Shown: one piece after another, positions 19,485 through 32,896 of the stretch
Layout: the number at the start of each line of letters is the position of its first letter
Numbering within the stretch: position 1 is the stretch's first letter
NCBI GenBank assembly: GCA_028641055.1
Contig: CM054061.1
Span: 114,584,019-114,648,018, forward strand
Length of the DNA: 64,000 nucleotides
Reading direction: 5' to 3'
Origin: Alopecurus myosuroides
Lineage: Eukaryota > Streptophyta > Magnoliopsida > Poales > Poaceae
The notes under the pieces: generated by a model
Told to the model about the DNA's origin: nothing
Databases searched by the model: none
What the model saw: only the letters and a program-made list of their open reading frames with translations
Made by a program: the position numbers and the translations under genes

Positions 19485-22400
19485 TGTAACATCCCAAGTA
19501 TGAAAACCTACCATTTAGAATGTTTGATTTCTTGTTATTAAAGTATTGCATCATGGCATCATATTCATTTCCTTGTTTGCATTGTTTACTATTTGTTTTG
19601 CATCTGTTCTTAATTGTTTTCACAATGAAAATCAAACAATTTCAAATGCTTGTTTTCATACTTGCTCGGTTACAACCTTTTAAATAAAAGTCACAAATAA
19701 AATCAACCAAATTGTTTTCTTTTATTCCATAATGCTCACTTATCAAATTAATGGTTTTAACTCAAGCCATTAAATCCAAATCACATTTAAAAAGTCAAGT
19801 TCAAATTCAAACAGCACCAAATTCCAAGACATGGAAATTACCAAACCATTCTAATGTTTTATCCATTTAATAATAGGGTTCACCCTATTAAGCTTGTTGT
19901 TTTCAAATATTAAATCATTAATTAACAAAAACCTCCCAATTCAAACCAAATGTGTTCCATGTGAAAGTATAAAAATAATAACCCAAAACATTTTATGATC
20001 TTTTGTTTCCAATTAAATCACTTGGGTCATTCTATTAAAGTGTTGACTTAATAATCATGTTAAATATTCAAAATCATCTAAATTTGGTTTATATCCAAAC
20101 AGCACAAAACTTTAAACATTTTTTGAAATCCAAACTTGGTAATGGGTTGAATTTAACATGATAAGCTCACCCTAATTTTCTAGGATTTTTCCTAACACTA
20201 AAACCTAACATTTCCTTCCATTTTCGTTTTGCTACATAAAAAACAGAGAAACGAAATAAAAATAAAAGCAATGGAGAGGCAGACCAGCCCAACCCCATCT
20301 CCTTTTCTCCCCCCAAGCCCATCTATTCTGGCCCGATACCCCTTCCCATCATCTTCTTCGTACGGCAGCTCGATGCTGCTGTCCACGTCAATGGCAGTAC
20401 AGAGGGGACGGCCAGCAACGCTCACCTTCCCCTATATAGCCTACCCCCCTAGGGTTTCCCCTGCTAACCCTAACCCTAGCCTAGCGCCTCCATCTCTTCT
20501 TCCTTCTTCCTCCTTTCCCTCTCTGCTCTCTGTATCCTCTGTACCCATACTGAACCCAACCGAAAACACTCTCCTTCCACCGGCAATCGCCGGAGCTCCG
20601 GACCTCCTCCGGCCGGGCCAAGCATGGGAATGGAACCCCCATGGTTCCATCTCCCTTCGCCCCCCCTCGGCTTGGGCCGGGAGGGCCTGAGGCGCCGCCG
20701 CCTGCTCCTCCTCGCCGCCGGGTCGCTACTGCTCCGCCTCCCTCTGTCCGCCCGTCCGCCTCGCCTCCAAATCGCTCGGTGAGCGCACCCCCCTCGGTTC
20801 CCTCCCTCACCTCGCTCTCCCCCCTCTCCTCTAACCGCCCGCATCCCACCGCATCAACGCCCGCCGCACCAGCGCCTCCGGCGAGTGCCCTGCCGCTCGC
20901 TGCGATCGATGTCAAGTTACAGAACCGAACAGCGAACTGAACTTTGGGGTTCAGTTAACAGTTCCGCGAGCCACACCTCTTATCCCCCGAAATTCCCTCC
21001 CTCTCAACACACACCGCACCAGCCCCACTGGTTCTGTCCCCTTTGCGCGTCCAGGAGGTGGGGGGATCGAATCCCACCCCCTGCACAATTAACAACCTTT
21101 TTATTTTGCAATGATTTGGTCACAGCAACTTCACGAATTCACAACTAGGCCCTTGTAAATTAATTCTAAACCCCTGAAATTTATTTTCCAAGTCCCTGGT
21201 TCATTAAAAAATGGCAGATTGGCACTATATCTTGTAAATTGCATAAGAAAATCATTGTAACTCCAAATTTAACTTTTTAAATATGTTTTCTGTACCAAAT
21301 TAAATTTTCTATCCAAATATAAAATTTGTTTACTATTTTGAATATTTTAAATTGGTGAAACATTTGAATTCTTGTTTAAATCACTTAAATTTGCAAAATT
21401 CATAACTTGGGCATAAAAATTCCAAATTCAACAAACTAAATATGTTTTCCAATCAAATTTTCATGTACTTTCCAAATATAAATTTTGTTTGCTGTTTTGA
21501 ATAATTTAAATTGCTGAAAACAACTGTTTCTTGTTTATTGCATTTAAAATTGCCAAAATAATAACTTGCTCATTTTAAATCCAATTTCCACAAATGAAAT
21601 ATGTTTTCCATGCAAAATTAAACCACCTTTCCAAATATAAAATTTGTTTCATGTTTTGAATAATTAAAATTGGTTAAATAATTTAAAACTTGTTATATCA
21701 TTTAATATTGTTAAATTTATAACTTGATCAAAACAAATTCTTTTGGGACATATAAAATATATTTTCAAACCATCAAAGCATAACCATTTCAAATATAACT
21801 TCACTCAATGTTTTGCACAAATAAAAACTCAAATAAGTTCATGTTTGAATTAAATTCATTTAATTCTTGCTTAAACTTGTTTAATTCCTAAATAATTTAT
21901 TTGAAATCCTTTTTCAACAAGTGAAACGTGTATTCCAACTAAAATCTTGTTTTCTTTTCAAATATAAACTTTGTTATTTGTTTTGAACACTTTAACTTGA
22001 TGAAAACAACAATTGTTTGTGTGACATCTTTAAGTAACCAAATTTTCCAAACTTAACAAATGATTTCCAAACCTTGTTAAATTCCTTTTCCACTTGCACC
22101 TCTTGTTGTTATTATGTTGTTATCATCATGCATGCATCATGGTAATCCACTTTCACATGGTAATTAAATTGTAGATCATTTGTTTCCACTTAATTCATGG
22201 ACTCTTGCCATATGCAATCCAATTGCATATGGGTCCATTTAAATTGTGTTATCATGTTATCTAGTTCATTTTGATGCAACCATTAACTTGACATGCATCA
22301 TCCCATGATTGTGCACTATGCCATGATATTGATTGTCTACCTTTTCTGCATTGTCTCTTTGCTTCTTCTCGGATACACGACGACGTTGAGACCGACGATA

Positions 22401-24222
22401 CTTACGACACCCCTTCTAAGGAGTTAGCTCAGTACCAGGCTACTGGGTTTTGCAGGCAAGTTATCACTCACATGAACCACTGTGTTCCTTTCAACATTGA
22501 TTACCGATACTTTCCGTTGTTCTTTTCTGCTAGCCTTAGTAGTAGTTGATTCTGTTACGAACCCATCACATGAATCCCTTAACCCTGATATTGCCTCACC
22601 TCCACTCCTATCACCCCTTTGGTTGAGCCAGTGTCTTACTAGCATGCTTAGGTTGATTTTGCTCGAGTCTGTTACCCGTTACTTTCTGTTACTATTTCTA
22701 TTACGTTGTGGGGGCTCGATGTTTAATCAATCAATCATGCTAATATTATTATCAATAATAAACTTGATGATAAGGCACCGGCAGGAGGCCCTGTGTGGTT
22801 TTGAGGCCTGCTAGTGTCGACCCTAATAGGAAAAGGGTCTTGTCTACTGATCCATGATGAGCGCACTACCCGCATGTGGGAAGCGAGTATGGGCGCCCCC
22901 CTCAACTTGACCTGATTCGCATCTCGTCCAAATCGCCTCATTTAGTTCGTGTTTTCCATTTGCCGCAGGCATGTTTTTGCGAGCCCAGGCCAGGGTGGAA
23001 CTTTCGTAGTCGGCATATAGGGGGACACGTTCTTAGAGTGCTATGAGGGTCCATTTTCTTCTGGGCTCGATTAGCCGTGCGCCCAAGGTGCTTTGGGCTT
23101 GATGCGAAGAATGGTTGGTTGTGTTGAGTGCCCCGCTTGGTGGGGTGATCTCCCATCTGGCGGGTTATTCATACGTGTACGGCCAAATTGGTGCAACCCT
23201 GCAGGGATAATCTTCTCGAGAAGCCGTGTTTTCCGCGGTTATGGATTACTTGGTGAAAGTACTGGCTAACAAGTACTCAGGACAACTTAAACATAATGAT
23301 CAAACATGTTACACCCAATGATTAATAACTTGACTAGTAATAGGTTGATGACACAATAACTTGATTCACCTTTAATACAACTGTGTGAGTTATCCTCGGA
23401 TTGCTTCTTTGGATAAGGGGCGAGATCCAGGATGGGTTTGTTTGAAGTTGTCTTTCAGTTGGTTACAATCCTCGATCTTATCTCCTTTCTGTTAGCCGGA
23501 AGTGGTAGAATCTCTGTAGTTGGTTAGCGCAGCCAGTTGCAGCATCTTTTATATCCCCTCTCTTCCGTTGAACCCAAGGCATTTGTGCTTGGTGTTGACG
23601 GGTTACACTTTGGTGAACTGTGAGTCTTGCTTGCCAGTACGTTTAAGTACTGACCCCTTTGGGGCTGTGGTTTCCGCAGACCTACGTTTCCGAGGATCTA
23701 CATGGTGGCTACTACGTGGAGTATGACGAGGCTGCTGACGAGAAGATAGCGGACCCGGGCAGGATCCGAGACTTCGTGGATGGGCTCCGTCTGTTCGTTT
23801 CCGGCCTCTTAGGCCTATTTGGTTCTTGTCTGTACTCAGACATGTTGAATGCTTCCGCTGTGATGTACTGATGTATTGTTGGGACATGTGTCCTCTGAAT
23901 GATTGTATTTGCTATCTCTGCTCTAATGAGAGCTATTTGCAACTTTATTTCAATCTTTTTCTGTCTTAGAGATATGTTGTGATTATCATTCGTTTAACGC
24001 TGTTGACGTACCATGTGTGATTGGTATGAAGTACGTCGACAGTAGTGCCTTTGATCTCTAGTGGATAGTTTACATCGACGATGGAATAGCAGGGCTTGTG
24101 TTGTCGCGCATAAGCGCAGGCCTACCAGGAAGCTGGGACGTGGGAGCAGTTATGCCCCATAATCCAAGCATCTGCTATCCAGTTCGGCCCGATGAGTATC
24201 CCCTAGAAGTCAGGGTACGACA
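19485..24222 (+). mobile_element. 5' LTR of the nested LARD-like element
   Basis: The first 700 bp and bases 21100-22350 are AT-rich with loosely repeated 'ccaaatataaaatttg'-type units of about 100-130 bp. A GC-rich block lies at 20280-20930. Short exon-like open stretches occur at about 22365-22460 and 23680-23810, each preceded by a TTTTGCAG- or TTCCGCAG-like acceptor. No ORF here matches a protein I recognise. Confidence 0.93.
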
Positions 24223-25150
24223 AATGGTATCAGAGCCTGTCTGCCTGTAGGATCCCTTTTTACTGGTCGCAGTTGAGTCTAGAAACTATTTTGTAGCTAT
24301 ATAGGAAAAATGAAACGTGAGAGTAGGAATTCTGCCATTTTTCTTCTTTCCCCACCCACCCACCCTTTTCTGGTAAGGAAGTGCAACGTTGTTTTCCCTT
24401 CTCATCTAAACTTTCAAGTTAGGATTTCACGAATTCTGGTTTCTCTAGGATGGTTATATCTACTAGACCATAGGAATGGAGGTGGTTGTGACATGATTTA
24501 TCATGTTGCCTACTCATGATTGAGAACGGAGGCGTGTAAGCCCCGGAAGCAAATTCTCTATTCCTTAAGCAGTAGATAATGATCCTTTAGAAGCCCGGAT
24601 GGGTTTTCCGTAGTACCTCAGGAGTTTTGTTCTCGTTTTCCCCGATGTTGATATCCTGTTCTTCTCAACATCCTTTTCGTCCGTTGAAATCTTGTTGTTG
24701 TTTTCCACATCAATTCTTCTACCGGTGTCTAATCAAAACTTCCCAAATATCAAGTCTATCCGGCCAGAAAGGTTGTTGTTGTTGTTGTTGATTCCAGGCT
24801 ATGAGAGCTGGCATTCCTATCACCTGGGGTTGTTTCGAGAAAGCATTCCTGAATCACCACATTCCAGATAGTCTATTCTACAAATGAGTCAAATTCTATC
24901 CAGCTATACACCCTCAATACAAAACCTCTCCCTTTACTTGAAAATGTTCCGGTGGTTTCCAAATTCCCTGACATATTTCCAGAAGAGTTGCCAGGAATGT
25001 TTATCGTTTTGAACTTCCAGAAAAAGCTAACCAAGGTGCACGATGTGTTTCATGTGTCACAGCTCAAGAGGATCTTCCCAAGAAGTATCCGGACCTTCTC
25101 TTTTCTCAGTAGGAATCTCGGGGCGCGATTTCCTTCAAGGGGGGGCGTTT
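24223..25150 (+). mobile_element. Residual internal domain of the LARD-like element (PBS, pol scraps, PPT)
   Basis: TGGTATCAGAGCC, the site complementary to initiator tRNA-Met, starts at 24225, two bases after the LTR. Near 24950-25005 the frame gives KFPDIFPEELPGM, the start of gypsy RT. Within a few codons it jumps to LTKVHDVFHVSQLKR, the end of a gypsy integrase. Everything between is deleted. A PPT, AAGGGGGGG (25137-25145), precedes the 3' LTR. Confidence 0.88.
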
Positions 25151-28100
25151 TGTAACATCCCAAGTATGAAAACCTACCATTTAGAATGTTTGATTTCTTG
25201 TTATTAAAGTATTGCATCATGGCATCATATTCATTTCCTTGTTTGCATTGTTTACTATTTGTTTTGCATCTGTTCTTAATTGTTTTCACAATGAAAATCA
25301 AACAATTTCAAATGCTTGTTTTCATACTTGCTCTGTTACAACCTTTTAAATAAAAGTCACAAATAAAATCAACCAAATCGTTTTCTTTTATTCCATAATG
25401 CTCACTTATCAAATTAATCGTTTTAACTCAAGCCATTAAATCCAAATCACATTTAAAAAGTCAAGTTCAAATTCAAACAGCACCAAATTCCAAGACATGG
25501 AAATTACCAAACCATTCTAATGTTTTATCCATTTAATAATAGGGTTCACCCTATTAAGCTTGTTGTTTTCAAATATTAAATCATTAATTAACAAAAACCT
25601 CCCAATTCAAACCAAATGTGTTCCATGTGAAAGTATAAAAATAATAACCCAAAACATTTTATGATCTTTTGTTTCCAATTAAATCACTTGGGTCATTCTA
25701 TTAAAGTGTTGACTTAATAATCATGTTAAATATTCAAAATCATCTAAATTTGGTTTATATCCAAACAGCACAAAACTTTAAACATTTTTTGAAATCCAAA
25801 CTTGGTAATGGGTTGAATTTAACATGATAAGCTCACCCTAATTTTCTAGGATTTTTCCTAACACTAAAACCTAACATTTCCTTCCATTTTCGTTTTGCTA
25901 CAAAAAAAAAACAGAGAAACGAAATAAAAATAAAAGCAATGGAGAGGCAGACCAGCCCAACCCCATCTCCTTTTCTCCCCCCCAAGCCCATCTATTCTGG
26001 CCCGATACCCCTTCCCATCATCTTCTTCGTACGGCAGCTCGATGCTGCTGTCCACGTCAATGGCAGTACAGAGGGGACGGCCAGCAACGCTCACCTTCCC
26101 CTATATAGCCTACCCCCCTAGGGTTTCCCCTGCTAACCCTAACCCTAGCCTAGCGCCTCCATCTCTTCTTCCTTCTTCCTCCTTTCCCTCTCTGCTCTTT
26201 GTATCCTCTGTACCCATACTGAACCCAACCGAAAACACTCTCCTTCCACCGGCAATCGCCGGAGCTCCGGACCTCCTCCGGCCGGGCCAAGCATGGGAAT
26301 GGAACCCCCATGGTTCCATCTCCCTTCGCCCCCCCTCGGCTTGGGCCGGGAGGGCCTGAGGCGCCGCCGCCTGCTCCTCCTCGCCGCCGGGTCGCTACTG
26401 CTCCGCCTCCCTCTGTCCGCCCGTCGGCCTCGCCTCCAAATCGCTCGGTGAGCGCACCCCCCTCGGTTCCCTCCCTCACCTCGCTCTCCCCCCTCTTCTC
26501 TAACCGCCCGTATCCCACCGCATCAACGCCCGCCGCACCAGCGCCTCCGGCGAGTGCCCTGCCGCTCGCTGCGATCGATGTCAAGTTACAGAACCGAACA
26601 GCGAACTGAACTTTGGGGTTCAGTTAACAGTTCTGCGAGCCACACCTCTTATCCCCCGAAATTCCCTCCCTCTCAACACACACCGCACCAGCCCCACTGG
26701 TTCTGTCCCCTTTGCGCGTCCAGGAGGTGGGGGGATCGAATCCCACCCCCTGCACAATTAACAACCTTTTTATTTTGCAATGATTTGGTCACAGCAACTT
26801 CACGAATTCACAACTAGGCCCTTGTAAATTAATTCTAAACCCCTGAAATTTATTTTCCAAGTCCCTGGTTCATTAAAAAATGGCAGATTGGCACTATATC
26901 TTGTAAATTGCATAAGAAAATCATTGTAACTCCAAATTTAACTTTTTAAATATGTTTTCTGTACCAAATTAAATGTTCTATCCAAATATAAAATTTGTTT
27001 ACTGTTTTGAATATTTTAAATTGGTGAAACATTTGAATTCTTGTTTAAATCACTTAAATTTGCAAAATTCATAACTTGGGCATAAAAATTCCAAATTCAA
27101 CAAACTAAATATGTTTTCCAATCAACTTTTCATGTACTTTCCAAATATAAATTTTGTTTGCTGTTTTGAATAATTTAAATTGCTGAAAACAACTGTTTCT
27201 TGTTTATTGCATTTAAAATTGCCAAAATAATAACTTGCTCATTTTAAATCCAATTTCCACAAATGAAATATGTTTTCCATGCAAAATTAAACCACCTTTC
27301 TAAATATAAAATTTGTTTCATGTTTTGAATAATTAAAATTGGTTAAATAATTTAAAACTTGTTTAAATCATTTAATATTGTTAAATTTATAACTTGATCA
27401 AAACAAATTCTTTTGGGACATATAAAATATGTTTTCAAACCATCAAAGCATAACCTTTTCAAATATAACTTCACTCAATGTTTTGCACAAATAAAAACTC
27501 AAATAAGTTCATGTTTGAATTAAATTCATTTAATTCTTGCTTAAACTTGTTTAATTCCTAAATAATTTATTTGAAATCCTTTTTCAACAAGTGAAACGTG
27601 TATTCCAACTAAAATCTTGTTTTCTTTTCAAATATAAACTTTGTTATTTGTTTTGAACACTTTAACTTGATGAAAACAACAATTGTTTGTGTGACATCTT
27701 TAAGTAACCAAATTTTCCAAACTTAACAAATGATTTCCAAACCTTGTTAAATTCCTTTTCCACTTGCACCTCTTGTTGTTATTATGTTGTTATCATCATG
27801 CATGCATCATGGTAATCCACTTTCACATGGTAATTAAATTGTAGATCATTTGTTTCCACTTAATTCATGGACTCTTGCCATATGCAATCCAATTGCATAT
27901 GGGTCCATTTAAATTGTGTTATCATGTTATCTAGTTCATTTTGATGCAATCATTAACTTGACATGCATCATCCCATGATTGTGCACTATGCCATGATATT
28001 GATTGTCTACTTTTTCTGCATTGTCTGTTTGCTTCTTCTCGGATACACGACGACGTTGAGACCGACGATACTTACGACACCCCTTCTAAGGAGTTAGCTC

Positions 28101-29892
28101 AGTACCAGGCTACTGGGTTTTGCAGGCAAGTTATCACTCACATGAACCACTGTGTTCCTTTCAACATTGATTACCGATACTTTCCGTTGTTCTTTTCTGC
28201 TAGCCTTAGTAGTAGTTGATTCTGTTACGAACCCATCACATGAATCCCTTAACCCTGATATTGCCTCACCTCCACTCCTATCACCCCTTTGGTTGAGCCA
28301 GTGTCTTACTAGCATGCTTAGGTTGCTTTTGCTCGAGTCTGTTACCCGTTACTTTCTGTTACTATTTCTATTACGTTGTGGGGGCTCGATGTTTAATCAA
28401 TCAATCATGCTAATGTTATTATCAATAATAAACTTGATGATAAGGCACCGGCAGGAGGCCCTGTGTGGTTTTGAGGCCTGCTAGTGTCGACCCTAATAGG
28501 AAAAGGGTCTTGTCTACTGATCCATGATGAGCGCACTACCCGCATGTGGGAAGCGAGTATGGGCGCCCCCCTCAACTTGACCTGATTCACATCTCGTCCA
28601 AATCGTCTCATTTAGTTCGTGTTTTCCATTTGCCGCATGCATGTTTTTGCGAGCCCAGGCCAGGGTGGAACTTTCGTAGTCGGCATATAGGGGGACACGT
28701 TCTTAGAGTGCTATGAGGGTCCATTTTCTTCTGGGCTCGATTAGCCGTGCGCCCAAGGTGCTTTGGGCTTGATGTGAAGAATGGTTGGTTGTGTTGAGTG
28801 CCCCGCTTGGTGGGGTGATCTCCCATCTGGCGGGTTATTCATACGTGTACGGCCAAATTGGTGCAACCCTGCAGGGATAATCTTCTCGAGAAGCCGTGTT
28901 TTCCGCGGTTATGGATTACTTGGTGAAAGTACTGGCTAACAAGTACTCAGGAAAACTTAAACATAATGATCAAACATGTTACACCCAATGATTAATAACT
29001 TGACTAGTAATAGGTTGATGACACAATAACTTGATTCACCTTTAATACAACTGTGTGAGTTATCCTCGGATTGCTTCTTTGGATAAGGGGCGAGATCCAG
29101 GATGGGTTTGTTTGAAGTTATCTTTCAGTTGGTTACAATCCTCGATCTTATCTCCTTTCTGTTAGCCGGAAGTGGTAGAATCTCTGTAGTTGGTTAGCGC
29201 AGCTAGTTGCAGCATCTTTTATATCCCCTCTCTTCCGTTGAACCCAAGGCATCTGTGCTTGGTGTTGACGGGTTACACTTTGGTGAACTGTGAGTCTTGC
29301 TTGCCAGTACGTTTAAGTACTGACCCCTTTGGGGCTGTGGTTTCCGCAGACCTACGTTTCCGAGGATCTACATGGTGGCTACTACGTGGAGTATGACGAG
29401 GCTGCTGACGAGTAGATAGCGGACCCGGGCAGGATCCGAGACTTCGTGGATGGGCTCCGTCTGTTCGTTTCCGGCCTCTTAGGCCTATTTGGTTCTTGTC
29501 TGTACTCAGACATGTTGAATGCTTCCGCTGTGATGTACTGATGTATTGTTGGGACATGTGTCCTCTGAATGATTGTATTTGCTATCTCTGCTCTAATGAG
29601 AGCTATTTGCAACTTTATTTCAATCTTTTTGTGTCTTAGAGATATGTTGTGATTATCATTCGTTTAACGCTGTTGACGTACCATGTGTGATTGGTATGAA
29701 GTACGTCGACAGTAGTGCCTTTGATCTCTAGTGGATAGTTTACATCGACGATGGAATAGCAGGGCTTGTGTTGTCGCGCATAAGCGCAGGCCTACCAGGA
29801 AGCTGGGACGTGGGAGCAGTTATGCCCCATAATCCAAGCATCTGTTATCCAGTTCGGCCCGATGAGTATCCCCTAGAAGTCAGGGTACGACA
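25151..29892 (+). mobile_element. 3' LTR of the nested LARD-like element
   Basis: It is collinear with 19485-24222. Differences are mostly transitions plus small indels (for example the A-run near 25905). At 29413 a base change turns an AAG codon of the second exon-like frame into TAG. Confidence 0.93.
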
Positions 29893-29897
29893 CATAG

Positions 29898-30258
29898 GCC
29901 TGGTAACCCGGATTGTGGGTTACGCTAAGGAAAGCTAGGGTTTGTATGCAGTGTCCGGGTAGGATTCAGGGTGCGCCTTGGAGGGCAAGCCAGGGGTCTA
30001 GGTGCTTTATAAACCGGCCCCTAGGACTAGTTGAGAGAGATCCAAGAGTTCTAGCCATATCACTTGATATCGAGCATCCAGTGTAACACGAGAGTTGAGT
30101 TAATATATTGAGATTGGAGACTCGGCGACTTGATTGCCGGCTACCAGATCGAGTACCATCATGTTTTCCTCTGAGCTAAACCCTCTCCCAAACGCCTGTG
30201 TCGTCTTGCCCCAAGATCAGTTACCCCCGGTAACGTCTGCCGTGATTATCCCACGACA
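29898..30258 (+). mobile_element. Right part of the 5' LTR of element A
   Basis: It continues the LTR from 19484 and matches 39488-39849 with about two differences (one A indel near 'gccaggggtct', one A/G). A TATAAA box lies at about 30008. The LTR ends CCCACGACA, and the gag ATG at 30161 is inside it. Confidence 0.92.
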
Positions 30259-32896
30259 GTTGGCGCCCACCGTGGGGCCTGCGTCCAAAGGTGTTTACAT
30301 CACGGGAGAAGCTCGGAAGAACATGGAGAATCTAGTCATCGGCGAGATCTACATCGACCACGAAGGAGAAAAGATGGTGGACGATTCCGGCTGGGGACCA
30401 GAGTTGGATCACCTCGAATCCGGATCTATCATGACAATCGGCCATATCAGCGTCTTCATCGGTATGGTACGTACTTCCGGTTCGATCCCTGACGACTTTG
30501 GGTTTGATTCTGTGTCAGGGAAGACCACCTATATCCAATAAGATGGAGAAGAATCAGTTGGGACAACGGATCCAACGGAAGAACCCACCACGAAGAGGGA
30601 ACAGTCGGAGGAGCCGGCATGGACCCCGTGTGGCCGGGTCGAGAAAGAAGGTGATACCGAGTCTATCCTGCGCCTGCTGGAGAACCGGTATGAGGAAGAT
30701 AGCAGCGAAGAGGGACAGTATGAATTCGCACCAAGCGTTGTACGTCGGGTGGCGGTTTACACAGCTCCTGCGATGAATCTCAACCAGGAGAACGGGACCA
30801 CGGCCGCAGTCGGAGCAGCACAAGCATTGGCCCAGCAGCAAGGTCCGGCTAACGGAAACTCGGGCCTGGCCCGGGTCGATGGAGAGTCGGCATCGGTCAC
30901 CAGTCAAGCGGCGGAAAACGAGTTGCACGCAAACACATTCGGATTCCTAGCAAACCGGACACCAGAGGCGGGTCCTTCCAATCCACAACATCCGGCCCTG
31001 TTCAACAACAATCTGATTCTGGATCCGACAGTTCTTGCCACAGTTATCACCCCAGAGAACGCGGCGGAACGTGTCAGGGATTTAGACGTAGCCCGTCGCG
31101 CATTGGAGCAGCAGAGAAGGCAATTAGAGGCAGAAAACCAAGGGATGGCCACACGCCAACGTGAGCTGGATGCACTGGAAACACGGCTCCGAGAGGAAAC
31201 AACTAGAATACATCAAAGGCATCAAACCAGATTACCAGCGTTAGGCGGAGTTATAAATCCGGCTACACTGTTTATCACACCTCAAGATCAGCCGATTCCG
31301 CCGGTGAACCAAGGAACTGCATCTCAACCAGCAATTACGGGAACACAGCCGGCAAACGTGCAGGCCGGGTTACCCTTACCACAAACTGGAGTTACAACAG
31401 GCAATGCAGTACCCCCACCACCACCGTCACGGTTTCACACGCCGGCGGGTCATTACAACAATCCCATGGACAACGTGTACGCGGCAACGCTTGCATTGAA
31501 TCAAATCCCCGTGAGAGAGTCACCCCACGCAGAGGAGACCCGGCGGGCGATAGATATGCTGCGCACTGCGGTAGCACAACAAGTTAATTACCCGGATCAC
31601 AGAAGTGGAATGCATGGGACACCATATGTCAGCCAACAGCGAGGTAATACCGGCAATATCCAGACAAGTTCGGCACGGCGGAGGGAAGAGCAGCAGCAAA
31701 TGCCGCCTCCTCCACACATTCAGGCAGTACCAGCAGCATCAGCCGCACAGGCCATCGTGGACAGTTCCAGAGCCAGGAGAGCCGTGGCCGGGTTTGCGGT
31801 ACATGGGCCACCAGCAGTACCGCGTCCAGCCGTACTCCCTGTAGGATCACACGTTTCCCGAGTAAGACCAGCTTCGACCATTCTTGCAGGACCTAAGTGT
31901 CTTTCGGATAGCATCAGGGCTGAACCTTACCCGGAAAAGTTCAAAGAACCGGGTAAGGTAGTGAATTATGAGCCGACTATGGATCCGGAAACATGGTTGA
32001 GCAGTTATGAGATGGCCATGTCGATTCGCAATGCGTCCGAGAATCTTCAAGCCAAATTCATGTATCTAATGATGTCAGAGGGAGCAGCAAAGTTATGGTT
32101 CGCCAATCTACCGGAAGGATCTATCAAGTCATGGGGAGAATTGAAAACTGCGTTTATCAAGCACTTTCATGGGACGTGCAGAAAGTTATTCACTATTGAT
32201 GACCTAGAGCGATGTGTTCAGAAGAAGGGAGAATCGGCGCGCAGCTGGGTGCGCCGGGTTATGGAGATACTTCATTCATCTACAGATATTCATCCCAAGG
32301 ATGCGCTGCAAGCTATGGCAAAGGCCTGCAAGTACACACCTTTAGTACAAAAGTTAACTCGCATGAAATCTAGTCGGAACGCTTTAGAAGTCACAATGGG
32401 AGAGCTGATGGATGCCTGCAACAAACACGCTTCGACGGATACTACAGAAGAGGATGTTGATGACAAGAAAGGAAAAACAAACACAAGTAACGGAAGAACC
32501 GGCAATGGATCAGCGCCGGGTAACAATGGAGGTAACAATGGGAACAATCAGAACAAGCGCCCGTTTGATGGAGGCTCAGAGTTTGTCGCTAGCACAGAGG
32601 CCGGGTCTTCAAGACCTAGGGCAGATGGAAACTTCAATACTGGAAATCACAATGGAGGAAACTATCAAGGGCCACCAAGGCCGAGTAATAATTGGGACAT
32701 CTTCAGAATGGCATGCCCGAAGCACAGCAGGAACGGTAGGCCAGCTAACCACTCCTTGGAGCAGTGCGCCGACCTACAGAGGTGGAAGAATGAGGAAGTG
32801 AACAGAGCCATGCGAGGTGCAGGTCGGGGAGGAGGACCGGGCCCAGGTGGAAACCCGGGCAACGGCCCACCCCCAGCCTGTAACCCGGCAGCCTGA
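30161..32896 (+). pseudogene. gag: Element A gag, one internal stop
   Basis: The frame opens at an ATG inside the 5' LTR (30161) and crosses the PBS. It meets TAA at 30539-30541, then stays open in the same frame to TGA at 32894-32896, 912 codons in all. The N-terminal part resembles that of B in position. The middle is Gln/Ala/Pro-rich with a coiled-coil segment (about 31080-31230). The retrotransposon-gag core lies at about 31900-32420 with KLWFANLPEGSIKSWGELK and ESARSWVRRV motifs. A Gly/Asn-rich tail follows, then a zinc-knuckle variant, C-X2-H-X8-H-X4-C (CPKHSRNGRPANHSLEQC, about 32713-32766). The core missing from B is present here. Without readthrough of the TAA only about 126 residues form from the LTR ATG. 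Internal starts such as the ATG at 30773 would restore the core. Confidence 0.85.
30259..30277 (+). promoter_or_regulatory. Primer-binding site of element A
   Basis: GTTGGCGCCCACCGTGGGG follows the LTR end directly and is identical to the site in element B. It is read in the gag frame as part of RQLAPTVG. Confidence 0.8.

Larger units (their letters stand above)
19485..29892 (+). mobile_element. Large non-autonomous LTR retrotransposon (LARD-like) nested in the LTR of element A
   Basis: The element is 10,408 bp with 4,738-bp and 4,742-bp LTRs (TGTAACATCCC...GGTACGACA) around only 928 bp of internal DNA. The target duplication CATAG (19480-19484, 29893-29897) is perfect, and the uninterrupted target is visible at 39483-39487. 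I counted about 33 differences between the LTRs by eye, about 99.3% identity, or roughly 0.27 My. The internal part keeps a PBS, a PPT and two small pol remnants, so it derives from a Ty3/gypsy element by deletion. Known LARDs such as barley Sukkula have similarly long LTRs but larger internal regions. Confidence 0.95.

Noticed and set aside
20281..20940. Overlapping ORFs on both strands in the GC-rich part of the long LTR
   Set aside because: They are Pro/Ser/Arg-rich shadows of base composition, lack homology that I recognise, and occur identically in both LTR copies without a coding context.
24225..24236. A tRNA gene at the TGGTATCAGAGCC sites
   Set aside because: These are primer-binding sites complementary to initiator tRNA-Met. 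No cloverleaf surrounds them.
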